A stretch of DNA of 64,000 nt. Origin: Rhizobium sullae. GTDB taxonomy: Bacteria > Pseudomonadota > Alphaproteobacteria > Rhizobiales > Rhizobiaceae. Of this stretch, positions 8,691 through 17,142 are shown piece by piece. The notes below the pieces were generated by a model. That model did not search any database. It saw nothing but the letters and a program-made list of their open reading frames with translations, and had not been told where the DNA came from. Position 1 is the stretch's first letter. Every line of letters begins with the position of its first letter. Position numbers and translations under genes: made by a program. The stretch lies in the NCBI RefSeq assembly GCF_025200715.1, contig NZ_CP104144.1, positions 1,922,001 through 1,986,000 of the forward strand. The letters are read 5' to 3'.

Positions 8691-9044
8691 CTAATCTCCG
8701 TAGTAGTAGATCGGCTCCCGAGTGAGTTCGCCCTGCCCGATATGCCGGTACAGTTGCTTGCCGAGGAGCCAGAAGGCGATTGCCTCGGTCCTCATGCAGA
8801 AGACGTAGTCGCCGTCTCTCCAATACGTGGCGGCCGACGACGAGAGAGGAAACAGATAGTCGCCGGCCTCATAGAAAACTGCCCTGTCCGATTCACAGTC
8901 ATAGAGGTACCTCTCCTGAGCAGCCACGTGACCCTCCCGACAACCGTCCCTGAGAAGCCTACACCAATGCTTCAGGCTTCGCGGACACACCGCTTGCCGG
9001 CGGTGATCGAGCGACTCGAGCCCGAACCGCAAAGCCCATTCCAA
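8691..9044 (-). CDS. Hypothetical protein (117 aa)
   Basis: The frame encodes 117 residues rich in aromatic and charged residues at the C-terminus (GDYLFPLSSS, RDGDYVFCMRTEAIAFWLLG, ending EPIYYYGD). The C-terminal half has protein-like composition; the N-terminal third is Arg/Cys-rich and less convincing, and no ribosome site precedes the start, so the gene may be shorter or a remnant. No family is recognised. Confidence 0.4.
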   Translation of the reverse strand: MEWALRFGLESLDHRRQAVCPRSLKHWCRLLRDGCREGHVAAQERYLYDCESDRAVFYEAGDYLFPLSSSAATYWRDGDYVFCMRTEAIAFWLLGKQLYRHIGQGELTREPIYYYGD

Positions 9045-9207
9045 TAGAGCTTGCTTATTTAGGGTTTTTCAACATGCCGATGGGTAGAATTTGATACCTT
9101 CTTCTCAGTCGACGCTCCATAGTTGTTCTTTTGGCAACCACAGCGAGATTTGATTGCAAAAATCTGCGGCAGCATGTTAGCAATGTCTCAAAAAGATTGA
9201 TGCGGGA

Positions 9208-10857
9208 ATGAGAGATTCTAATCTGGCTGCGTATATGCAAAGTCAAGCTAGTGAATTTGTTTCCTATTATGGGAATAGCCTAAGACTCGTAAAATGCTCT
9301 GCAAAGGTTGCCCAGGCCTACAGAATCGTAGGCGCGGGAGATGCGACCCTTTGGCAGGTCTATCCAGAGCTGCTGGTTTCCGATCGCAAGCCGTTTGTCG
9401 AAGCCGTGCTTGCCGGCGGCCTCCCGCGCAATATTGCGATTGAACCTGGCGCGTCCGATGAGGACCGCAATCTTCTCCTTTTCAGCACAGAGCGGGGACT
9501 CGGCGTCATCGAGACGCGAAATGAGGTCGCGCGCTCGCAAGCGTCGATCGCAGATACAGATCGGGCTCTGCTTCTCTATCAGGCCAGACACGACGCTTTG
9601 ACGGGATTGCCCAACCGCCGCCAGTTCAGCAGCGATCTTGCGGCAGATCTTCCGTTGCGTGGCGGGCACAAGCTTGCACTGATGCAGATCGATCTCGACG
9701 ACTTCAAGCCGGTCAACGACACCCTTGGTCACGGCGCCGGCGATATCGTGCTCAAGATGACGGCGGAACGAATTCAGGCGGTGCTCCGCAATGGGGAGAC
9801 TGCCTACAGGCTCGCCGGCGATGAATTTGCCGTCATCCAATGCCATGACGATCAGCCTGCTGAAGCAGAGCGGCTCGCCGAATCGCTGGTCCATGCGTTC
9901 AAAGAGCCGTTCACCATCGACGGGATCGATGTCTTTGTAGGCGCAAGCGTCGGAATCGCCGTTGCGCCAAATGACGGAAACGACGGCGAGCAGTTGATGA
10001 AGGCGGCCGACATCGCCCTCTACGCCGCGAAGAACGATGGACGCGGCCGTGCGCGGACATTCAACCGCTCGATGCTCATCATGCTGGAGCAGCGCGAGAT
10101 GCTGAGGCGCAGCTTACGTGTCGCGCTCCAGGAAGGGCAGTTCTTCATTGAATACCAGCCGCTCGTCGAACTGCCGGAAGGGATCGTCGGCTTCGAAGCG
10201 TTGCTGCGGTGGCATCATCCCTATGCTGGAGTCGTTCCGCCGAACCTTTTCATTCCCATGGCCGAAGCTGACGGCCTGATGGGAGAAATCGGAGAGTGGG
10301 TGCTGGAAACCGCCTGCCGCCAGGCGACAACGTGGCCCTCGCACTTCATTGTTGCGGTCAATCTTTCCCCAGCCCAGTTCCTACTCGGTGGGTTCACCGA
10401 TCGCGTAGCGGGAATCCTTGACAAGGTCGGACTCGCGGCCGATCGGTTGGAACTCGAGATAACGGAAACCGTCTTGCTTGAGCGCACGACCAACAATCTT
10501 GACACGCTCAACACGCTCGAGGTCCTGGGTATCCGGATCGCGCTCGACGACTTCGGTACCCGATATTCGTCCCTGAGCTACCTGCAGAACTTTCCTTTCG
10601 ATACGATCAAGATCGACAAGCACTTCATCAACGATGTCGAGACGAACCGGAACACCCAGACGATCGTGCGCTTCATCATTGGGCTTGCTCATGGATTGGG
10701 GATGCGGGTCACTGCGGAAGGCGTCGAGACTGTCGGCCAGGCTGCCTGGCTAGGCAGAAGGAAATGCGACCGGCTACAGGGAAACCTCTTGGGCGCCCCG
10801 ATGGCTGCCGAAGCTATCGGGGATTTCTTGCATCATCCCTCGTTTGCTACTTTGTAA
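9208..10857 (+). CDS. GGDEF-EAL cyclic-di-GMP turnover protein
   Basis: This 549-aa cytosolic protein has an N-terminal PAS-like or unassigned sensor (1-110), a GGDEF domain (about 125-285) and an EAL domain (about 300-545). The cyclase motif is AGDEF (203-207), a substitution seen in active enzymes. The phosphodiesterase domain keeps EAL (330-332), NLSPAQF, ITET, DDFGTRYSSL (Arg replaces the usual Gly) and AEGVET, but the late GCD-x-x-QG block reads KCDRLQG. Both activities are possible; which dominates cannot be told. No membrane segment is seen. It stands alone, between the alginate locus and the lipid operon. Two window products bind or are expected to respond to c-di-GMP (Alg44, BgsA). 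Confidence 0.88.
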   Translation: MRDSNLAAYMQSQASEFVSYYGNSLRLVKCSAKVAQAYRIVGAGDATLWQVYPELLVSDRKPFVEAVLAGGLPRNIAIEPGASDEDRNLLLFSTERGLGVIETRNEVARSQASIADTDRALLLYQARHDALTGLPNRRQFSSDLAADLPLRGGHKLALMQIDLDDFKPVNDTLGHGAGDIVLKMTAERIQAVLRNGETAYRLAGDEFAVIQCHDDQPAEAERLAESLVHAFKEPFTIDGIDVFVGASVGIAVAPNDGNDGEQLMKAADIALYAAKNDGRGRARTFNRSMLIMLEQREMLRRSLRVALQEGQFFIEYQPLVELPEGIVGFEALLRWHHPYAGVVPPNLFIPMAEADGLMGEIGEWVLETACRQATTWPSHFIVAVNLSPAQFLLGGFTDRVAGILDKVGLAADRLELEITETVLLERTTNNLDTLNTLEVLGIRIALDDFGTRYSSLSYLQNFPFDTIKIDKHFINDVETNRNTQTIVRFIIGLAHGLGMRVTAEGVETVGQAAWLGRRKCDRLQGNLLGAPMAAEAIGDFLHHPSFATL

Positions 10858-11262
10858 AGAAGATCGGAGTCTGGATCTGCTAGGGTCCGAACCCATAAGG
10901 GGGGTTCCGTTGGGCCCCGCTCAAGCCGCTGTAGCTCGCCGCGAATTTCCGGAATTTTGACAGCGAAAACCGGAAAAATGGATTCTCCGGCAAACCCGTC
11001 AAAATCATTCAGAACGCATCCTTGAAGCCGCCTCAAAGGCGGATTGAAAGGCGGGGCCTAGTCATTGAACCGAGGACGGTTCCAGTCGTGGCATATGCCC
11101 GCCGCGTCGCTGATCGCGCAGTCGTCCTGGGCGACGGTCAGTGGCACGCTCCAGACGGTCCCGACCATTAGGCGCTTCGTGCGTTAACTAACTCGAAATA
11201 ATGTTCTTGCTGGAACCTGCAACTGGTGGTTCAATCTCGCCGGGATATGGGGTTCTGCGGAT
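10858..11262. other. Intergenic with a possible 36-aa minus-strand reading frame
   Basis: About 405 bp. On the minus strand a short frame (11058-11168) reads MVGTVWSVPLTVAQDDCAIS and ends in a natural stop; its Cys-rich end (CAISDAAGIC) looks protein-like, perhaps the tail of a lost gene. A small hairpin GAACCG-agga-CGGTTC lies at about 11067-11082. The promoter for the lipid operon should be near 11200. No firm gene is called. Confidence 0.3.
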
Positions 11263-12261
11263 ATGACCGAAGTCGTGATCAGCGTGGCCGCATCGCGTCG
11301 GCCGATGGCGTGGTTGAGCGTGTCTTGCGGCGTCTTCGCGATCGTCGCGTTCGGCATCGCGCCCGCACTTTACGTGCGGAACCTAAGTGCGTTCGCGTTG
11401 CAAGTCGTCCCGGCGGCAGCTGTTCTATCAATCGCTGTCCTCCTGGCTGCCTCCATCATCCGGCAGCCGGCCGTGCCCCTCTCCCACCTGGCCGGTATTC
11501 TTAGGCGCCGAGGCGGCGGAGTGCTTGGGATCGCCGCTTGGATGTGCATCGGCATGGCGGCCTTCTGGACGGTGAAGTTCCAGATCCCGCACGTCGTTCC
11601 GTTCTACGCCGACCCCGCCCTTGCAGCGATCGATCGCGCCCTTCACTTCGGTGATCCATGGCGTTGGGCTCATTCCTTTTTGCCAGCGGAGGCAATGCCC
11701 TCGATGCTTATCGTCTATTTCCCGCTTTGGCTGCTCGCATTCATTGGCTGCATAGCCCTGGTCGCCTTCCATCCGAGCGATCGGCTGCGATCGCGATATC
11801 TCCTGTCATTCGCCGCGACATACGTGTTTTTGGGGACAGTGGTTGCGGCTCTGGGCGCTTCCGTTGGGCCAATATTTTATGACCGATTTTTCGATGATGG
11901 CCGGTTCGGCGATCTCGTTGCGACGCTCAAACAGAACCCGGGCGAAAGCTATCTTTTCTTTGTCGCCGATCGGCTCTACACCGCCTATGCTTCAGGTGCC
12001 GAGGACATCTTCGCCGGCATATCGGCAATGCCGAGCATCCATGTGGCGATCGCGACCCTCAATGCGCTCCTGCTGGCACAGCTCAGCCGCTGGCTTGGGG
12101 TTGTCGGCTGGACCTTCGCTGCCCTTACGCTTTTCGGCTCGATCTACTTCGGCTGGCACTACGCGGTGGACGGGTATGTTTCTGCTGCTGCCGTTTTCTT
12201 TTTTTGGCGGCTCTTCGATGCGCCGAGCCAGAACAAGCAATCATCGGGTGTCACATGTTAG
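11263..12261 (+). CDS. PAP2-superfamily membrane phosphatase/transferase
   Basis: This 332-aa protein has about seven hydrophobic segments and the PAP2 signature near the C-terminus: SAMPSIH (catalytic His region) and GWHYAVDGY. A cytosolic-facing KX6RP block is not obvious, as in the PAP2_3 subgroup that includes inositol-phosphoceramide-synthase-like enzymes. It likely removes or transfers phosphate or a phospho-headgroup on a lipid in the inner membrane. It is the first of four genes: its stop overlaps the start of the hydroxylase by 7 bp. The exact substrate is unknown. Confidence 0.8.
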   Translation: MTEVVISVAASRRPMAWLSVSCGVFAIVAFGIAPALYVRNLSAFALQVVPAAAVLSIAVLLAASIIRQPAVPLSHLAGILRRRGGGVLGIAAWMCIGMAAFWTVKFQIPHVVPFYADPALAAIDRALHFGDPWRWAHSFLPAEAMPSMLIVYFPLWLLAFIGCIALVAFHPSDRLRSRYLLSFAATYVFLGTVVAALGASVGPIFYDRFFDDGRFGDLVATLKQNPGESYLFFVADRLYTAYASGAEDIFAGISAMPSIHVAIATLNALLLAQLSRWLGVVGWTFAALTLFGSIYFGWHYAVDGYVSAAAVFFFWRLFDAPSQNKQSSGVTC

Positions 12262-13070
12262 AACTCATCGACCTGAAGGCGATACTGATCATCGCCATGA
12301 TCTTCATTCCGCTTGAGCGGCTTCTTCCGCTTTACGCTGATCAGGAAATGCTGCGAAAGCACTGGCTGAACGACGTGATCTATCTCTTCTTCAACGGTAT
12401 CCTGATCAAGCTCGGTTTCGTCGCCCTGGTCGGCGCGATGATGTTCGCCATCCGGCTTGTCATCCCGGAAGGCATGTTCGCTGTGGTGCAAGCGCAGCCG
12501 ATATGGTTGCAGGCGATCGAGGTCACTCTTGTTGCCGATATAGGCTTTTATCTAGCGCACCGCGCCTTCCATTCTGTGCCCTTCCTCTGGAAGTTTCACT
12601 CTGTCCACCACAGCATCGAAGAGATGGATTGGCTGGCCGCGCATCGTGTTCATCCGGTTGACCAAATCGCGACCATGACTGCCTCCATGCTCCCGGTTTA
12701 CGCCCTTGGCTTCTCCGGATCTGCGATTGCGATCTATGCTTTCATTTATCAGGCGCAGTCGCTTCTCATCCATTCAAACACTCGGATCAGGTTCGGTCCT
12801 CTAAAATGGGTGCTCGCGTCGCCGCAGTTCCATCACTGGCACCATGCCAACGAGCGACAGGCCTACGACAAGAACTTCGCCGGGCAGTTGCCCTTTATCG
12901 ATGCCTTGGCAGGCACTTTATACATGCCTGAGCGGATGCCGAGGGTCTATGGCACAGATGACCCGGTTCCTCCGCTTTACCACCAGCAACTTGCCTACCC
13001 TCTCAAACAGATTGCCGGTCGAGTGCCGGCGGCTGAGGTATCAGCGCAAACGGGAGACTCACGTCCATGA
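12255..13070 (+). CDS. Sterol desaturase / fatty-acid hydroxylase family protein
   Basis: This 271-aa membrane protein starts at ATG 12255, which overlaps the preceding stop; an in-frame upstream start at 12204 lies inside the previous gene. It carries the clustered histidine motifs of the non-haem di-iron family: HRAFH, HSVHHS and FHHWHH, between hydrophobic hairpins. Such enzymes hydroxylate or desaturate acyl chains, sterols or sphingoid bases. It is translationally coupled to the PAP2 gene and, by ATGA, to the ICMT-family gene, so a shared lipid substrate is likely. Confidence 0.87.
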   Translation: MLELIDLKAILIIAMIFIPLERLLPLYADQEMLRKHWLNDVIYLFFNGILIKLGFVALVGAMMFAIRLVIPEGMFAVVQAQPIWLQAIEVTLVADIGFYLAHRAFHSVPFLWKFHSVHHSIEEMDWLAAHRVHPVDQIATMTASMLPVYALGFSGSAIAIYAFIYQAQSLLIHSNTRIRFGPLKWVLASPQFHHWHHANERQAYDKNFAGQLPFIDALAGTLYMPERMPRVYGTDDPVPPLYHQQLAYPLKQIAGRVPAAEVSAQTGDSRP

Positions 13071-13744
13071 TCGGCAGGCTCGAAGACTTTCTCGGAAAGG
13101 TTTTTCTGGTGCTTGTTTTCTTCTTCCTGGCGCTGCAGCAGATCGCCTCGATCGTCACAATCATTCGGCTTCGCGAGAGCGTGGAGTTCTGGCCGCTTGC
13201 TCTCTCTTCGCGATTGGCGGGCTTGCTGTTCCTGTGTCTGGTCGTCGGCCTGACGGTGGTTCGTCTGCCGCCACGGCAGAACGCGGACGGGATAGAGCCT
13301 CGACTGAGTGCACTCGCGGGGACGTTTGGCTTGATGGTCCTGATAGTACTGCCGCGAGGAACGGTAGGACCGGAGCTCTTGATCGCCGCGACCGTCCTGA
13401 TGCTCGTCGGTGCTGCACTGTCGATCTACTGTCTGTTCTGGCTAGGGCGCTCGTTTTCGGTCATGGCAACGGCCCGCAAGCTCGTCACCAGCGGACCCTA
13501 TGCGATAGTCCGGCATCCGCTGTATCTCGCGGAGGCTTTCAGCGCTGTAGGCTTTCTGATCGCCAATTGGTCGTTGGCTGCTTTGCTGGTGGGAACTGCT
13601 CATTTTGTCTTCCAATTCCGACGGATGTTCAACGAGGAACGCGTTTTGCGAAGCACCTTTCCGGAGTATCCTGGCTATGCCAGCAGGGTTCCGATGTTCA
13701 TTCCGCGACCGCTGACCCCCGTCGCGAGGTCGGAAAGAGGATAA
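13067..13744 (+). CDS. Isoprenylcysteine carboxyl methyltransferase (ICMT)/PEMT-family methyltransferase
   Basis: This 225-aa polytopic protein contains the family block GPYAIVRHPLYLAE, then NEERVL and FPEYPGYASRVP, the SAM-binding C-terminal motif. In bacteria these enzymes methylate small lipids or phospholipid headgroups rather than prenylated proteins. The start overlaps the hydroxylase stop (ATGA) and a 52-aa membrane protein follows at once. Most likely it modifies the same lipid as its neighbours. Confidence 0.85.
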   Translation: MIGRLEDFLGKVFLVLVFFFLALQQIASIVTIIRLRESVEFWPLALSSRLAGLLFLCLVVGLTVVRLPPRQNADGIEPRLSALAGTFGLMVLIVLPRGTVGPELLIAATVLMLVGAALSIYCLFWLGRSFSVMATARKLVTSGPYAIVRHPLYLAEAFSAVGFLIANWSLAALLVGTAHFVFQFRRMFNEERVLRSTFPEYPGYASRVPMFIPRPLTPVARSERG

Positions 13745-13749
13745 CGGCT

Positions 13750-13908
13750 ATGCCAACCAAATATCGACCTCCGAAACCGAAACCGGACCACGTCGCCACC
13801 GAATGGCGCATGCTCGCGCTCCTACTCATCCTCGGTCTCTTCGCGGCGATCAAACTAGGGCAGTTCGATGTTGACGCGGATTGGGTGCTTACCCTCCCTT
13901 ACAACTGA
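13750..13908 (+). CDS. Small membrane protein (52 aa), last gene of lipid operon
   Basis: ATG 13750 lies 5 bp after the ICMT-family stop. The product has a basic proline-rich N-terminus (KYRPPKPKPDH), one hydrophobic helix (MLALLLILGLFAAI) and a short acidic tail ending TLPYN. The compact design and tight spacing argue for a real gene, perhaps a stabilising partner of one of the membrane enzymes. No family is recognised. Confidence 0.6.
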   Translation: MPTKYRPPKPKPDHVATEWRMLALLLILGLFAAIKLGQFDVDADWVLTLPYN

Positions 13909-14001
13909 CGGTCTTCGAAACCGGAAGCACGGTCATCATCCGCATAGCTGGCAATAACCGCGATGCCAGTCGGGTGCTTCTGAGCCAGCGAGTCCCTCAT
14001 G

Positions 14002-14409
14002 CTAGAGTCCCGATATCGGTTCCGGCGCGGCCTGATTAGGGTCGAGATAGAGGATCTTGTCGGGTAACGGCGATAGCCCGAAGGCCGATCGGAGCTTGCC
14101 CGTCGTCGCGTTCGCCAGCAGCTTCGCCTTGACCGCCTGCACCTGCGAGCGTGACGTCAGCCGGTTATGCCCTTGCAGCATGCAGGCGATAACACCGGCC
14201 GTTCAAGGGGCGGACAATGATGTCCCGCGGTACGTGCGGTAATCACCAACTCCCTGCACCGGGGCCGCCGCATAACGGACCATCAGTGCGGGGGCCATGA
14301 TCTCGACGGCCGTCCCGAAGTTGGTGCCGTCGGAGCCGTAGTAATAGGGGGTATCGTTCATCCCTAGCCCGCCGGCGCAGATTGCGTCCGGTGCTTCCGC
14401 AGGAAGCAT
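14002..14409 (-). pseudogene. Subtilisin-like serine protease (S8) C-terminal remnant with in-frame stop
   Basis: The minus strand reads NFGTAVEIMAPAL and then GTSLSAP, the catalytic serine block of peptidase family S8. A TGA follows immediately, yet the same frame continues for 66 codons (TAGVIACMLQGHNRL, then KAKLLANATTGKL) as a typical subtilase C-terminus, to a TAG at 14002. The 5' end is cut by an IS21-type terminal array at 14416. A nonsense mutation plus truncation makes this a pseudogene. Confidence 0.75.
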
Positions 14410-14415
14410 GTTGCG

Positions 14416-14505
14416 GGTTTCACAAAGTACGGGACAAGGATTTCAGTAAGTCGCGGACACCGATTTCAGTAAGTACGGGACAGCGATTTCACTAAGTCGC
14501 GGACA
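14416..14505. repeat. Four 21-bp units at 23-bp period (IS21-type terminal array)
   Basis: Units start at 14416, 14439, 14462 and 14485 and follow GATTTCAGTAAGTCGCGGACA with small changes (cg/cgg, taag/aaag). Multiple internal terminal repeats of this kind are the transposase binding sites at IS21-family ends. The array lies just upstream of an istA fragment and marks the edge of the element inside the subtilase gene. Confidence 0.8.
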
Positions 14506-14579
14506 GATATAGCGACGGATTTAGATCGATTTTCGTGAGCGCCGATCTGGCACTTTGCCCTCGTGTTTTGAGCGAGGAC

Positions 14580-14815
14580 ATGATGCCCAGACGGAAGCAA
14601 GCGAGACATACGGACGTGAAGGACATCCGATCGATACTGCGGCTGACGTTCGAGCAGGGATTGTCGATACGCGCCGTTTCTGAACGGCTGAAGATGAGCA
14701 AGACGTCGGTTTCGACTATCTGCTGCGGGCGCGGGAAGCCGGGCTTGCGGTCTGGCCCCTTCCACCAGGCCTGGACGAGGACGATGTTCTCGAGCAATCA
14801 TCATCCCCTTGAACA
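14580..14815 (+). pseudogene. IS21-family istA transposase fragment, frameshifted
   Basis: The start reads MMPRRKQARHTDVKDIRSIL, then FEQGLSIRAVSERLKMSKTSVS, the IstA N-terminal helix-turn-helix. After KTSVS the frame shifts: the expected continuation YLLRAREAGLAVWPLPPGLD is present in the neighbouring frame. The sequence is lost near 14815, where IS30-related DNA begins. Not functional. Confidence 0.78.
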
Positions 14816-14860
14816 AGCTGGATGTGGACTCGAGAATCTACGCCAATGCAACATGCCGGA

Positions 14861-15045
14861 TTACAGGGTGTGGGGATCAGCCACATTCCCGCAAATGGCG
14901 ATGAACGCTTCGGCCGGTGTTTTGTAGCCGAGGCATTTGCATGGCTGCGCATTCAGATGATGGGCAAGGTCGACGAGCTGTTGCTGGGTGATGTTGGATA
15001 GGTCGGTGTCGCCAGGCATGAAGCGGCGGATCCGCCTATTCTGCA
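14861..15045 (-). pseudogene. IS30-family transposase C-terminal remnant
   Basis: The last 55 or so codons encode RRFMPGDTDLSN and LNAQPCKCLGYKTPAEAF, the conserved end of IS30-type transposases (LN-x-RP-RK-LG-x-TP-x-E). Everything upstream, including the DDE residues, is missing. The junction with the membrane-protein gene is near 15045-15060. Confidence 0.78.
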
Positions 15046-15575
15046 CCCGACCGGTATATACGTTCGAGGATCCTTCGATGGCAGCAAATGCAAGCCGACA
15101 GCACGACGATAAAAAGAAGCGTCCCGAGCGGTGAGGATAGCGGCAGGAAAGACCAGTCGCCGCGCAGCAGTCGCGGCAACGAAAAGCTGGAAAGGCCGGC
15201 TTGCGCCACTGCCGCCCGCCCCATAGTGAGACCGATCGCGAGCAGCGCGACATGCGCATGGATGAAACCTGACCGCAAGTGTCGTTGTGGCTGCAAGGCG
15301 AGCTGAATCCCGAAGAGCGATGCAAGAATCAGTATCGCCGTAGCGATCCAAATTCCGACTCCAGGTACCGCAAAAAGCAGATAGATAGGCTCGCGCATGA
15401 TCGGAAGAATCGCCATATAAAGCCACCAGGCGGATGGGCTTGAGGGAGAGTATTCCAACAGCAGCATGCTGATGAGGAAGACCGCCGCTGTCGCATAAGC
15501 CAGGGATGGTCCCAGTCGCACCAAAGTGAACATAGCGGTCCGCATATGACTTTTATCCTTTGGCCTTACGGTCAC
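15036..15575 (-). pseudogene. Membrane protein, probably 3'-truncated by IS30 remnant
   Basis: The 179-aa frame has five or so hydrophobic segments (SLAYATAAVFLISMLLLEY; LYMAILPIMREPIYLLFAVP; IWIATAILILASLFGIQLAL). Its final residues (RIYRSGAE) run into the IS30-derived sequence, so the natural C-terminus is lost. No family is recognised. An internal ATG at residue 11 (15545) is an alternative start. Confidence 0.5.
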
Positions 15576-15833
15576 GCTACGACCGATAGGAGCAATATAG
15601 GTGACGCTTGATTAATTTTTACTCTACCAATCACAATCCGCGAAGCGCGTCTTTCGAATCGCGCGCTTCCAAAAACTGGCTCATTTTGCCTCATAACGGG
15701 CTGCGCATCTGTCGTTATTTTGCGACTGTTTATCTAAATTATTGAGTTATTATCTTTTTTTCAAGAAGATTTCTCGTGGACACATCCGAATGCTTGGCTA
15801 GGATGCTTGAAGGATCGGGGGATCAAATTGCAA

Positions 15834-16358
15834 ATGCTGCAGGTTAGTGCTCGGATTAGGTGCATTGCATTCTTGCTTGCGAGTGGAGCGATCCTGGTCG
15901 GGTGCCAGTCGTCCGGCGTTGATAATCTGGCAGCTTATGGCGACAGCGCGAAGACCGTCGAGGATGATTCAGCCGTCGCCTTCTACAAGAACGACGAACT
16001 TATCACCATTGGCAAGCTGCAGTTTCAGGAAAAGAACTACGGAAAATCATACGCCATTTACAAGCGCGCGGTTAACGTCTTTCCGGAAGATCCGGCCGCC
16101 TGGCTCGGCTTTGCGGCCTCTGCAGATATGGTCGGCCGCTTCGATACCTCCGACCGCGCTTACCGGGAACTCGGAAGGATGATCGGCAATACCCCGGTCT
16201 ACTACAACAACATCGGATACTCGCACCTCTTGCGCGGCGACCTTCCCGGCGCCAGACGGTACTTTCTGAAAGCCTACGAGCTTGATCCCGCAAACGAAGT
16301 GACCGCCCGGAACCTCGAATTGTTGAAGAACAGCGTGAATTTCGCACAACGGAGGTAG
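15834..16358 (+). CDS. tadD: TadD-like TPR lipoprotein
   Basis: This is about 174 aa. A lipoprotein signal ends in ILVGC and is followed by TPR repeats (YGKSYAIYKRAVNVFPEDPA; FDTSDRAYRELGRMIGNTPV; GARRYFLKAYELDPANEVTA). TadD proteins are outer-membrane TPR lipoproteins that help assemble the Tad secretin. GGGGGA precedes both a TTG (15828) and this ATG, so the start may be two codons earlier. It faces the rest of the tad cluster convergently. Confidence 0.75.
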   Translation: MLQVSARIRCIAFLLASGAILVGCQSSGVDNLAAYGDSAKTVEDDSAVAFYKNDELITIGKLQFQEKNYGKSYAIYKRAVNVFPEDPAAWLGFAASADMVGRFDTSDRAYRELGRMIGNTPVYYNNIGYSHLLRGDLPGARRYFLKAYELDPANEVTARNLELLKNSVNFAQRR

Positions 16359-16499
16359 GTTTTCGGCGATTCGGGCTCCCAGTCGACACTCCGCCGACGG
16401 ACAGCCTGGCGTCGTTGCCCCTTGTGAACCGACACGGTACGTACTAGGACGATTCGCGTCGCCGGGCGGTTGTGTTGGAGATTTCGGTGAAGTCGCGGT

Positions 16500-17078
16500 T
16501 TACTGCACCTTCCGGAGTATAAGCTTCCCTTCCGGTGAGACCGTTCGCTCGTAGCGCGGCAGGTCGTCGACCGCGACGCCCTTAGCATCGATGGACGTTA
16601 AACTTTCATCCGGAGTCTGATATCCAGCTGGCGGGGCAGCGGGCGATGGCGCGAAATATTGTGCCGGTTCCTTGCCAGGCGCACTCAGCACCAAAGCTCC
16701 GCCAACGCGCGAAGCAAACGAACCAGAGCGCATCCGTTCATTCATTATGAAAATCGTCTTTTGCAGGCTTTCCGTCTGCTGCCGGATGACTGCCACTTCA
16801 TCAGCCTTCGCATTTCCGGCAAAATTGCGCCCCTGCTTGTCTACCTGCGCTTTCAGGCCATCGATCGACCTCTTGAGCGCGACAATCGTCTCGCGGCTCT
16901 CGCGCAAATCCGCTGCGTTTTTGGCAGTATAGATCAGAATACCTGCATTGATCGGCAGAAGCATCACAACCATGGCGATGAGCGGGGCATTTCTTGGGTG
17001 CCTCTGCTCTCCGGTCTTTCGCATACCGCGCAGTTTGGCGTCGTCCGCTTCGGCGTCGAGATTCGGGATGCTTGTCAT
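16500..17078 (-). CDS. Single-pass membrane protein with coiled coil, tad-linked
   Basis: This is about 192 aa, starting at ATG 17078 with GGAG 8 bases upstream (an earlier in-frame start is at 17105). It has one transmembrane helix (APLIAMVVMLLPINAGILIY, about residues 30-50), then a heptad-rich coiled coil (about 55-115) and a proline-rich C-terminal part. It follows the AAA ATPase at 65 bp and probably ends the tad operon. No known Tad component matches by sequence; a scaffolding role is an inference from position. Confidence 0.6.
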   Translation of the reverse strand: MTSIPNLDAEADDAKLRGMRKTGEQRHPRNAPLIAMVVMLLPINAGILIYTAKNAADLRESRETIVALKRSIDGLKAQVDKQGRNFAGNAKADEVAVIRQQTESLQKTIFIMNERMRSGSFASRVGGALVLSAPGKEPAQYFAPSPAAPPAGYQTPDESLTSIDAKGVAVDDLPRYERTVSPEGKLILRKVQ

Positions 17079-17142
17079 TCGCTTTGCTCCACCGCTCGTC
17101 ATCACGTCATTGTTTCAGGCATTCCTTAATAAGGCTGGCAAC

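Noticed and set aside
12844..13749. Long 5' extension of the frame that holds the 52-aa protein
   Set aside because: It overlaps the hydroxylase and ICMT genes in another frame. Only the part from ATG 13750 is plausible.
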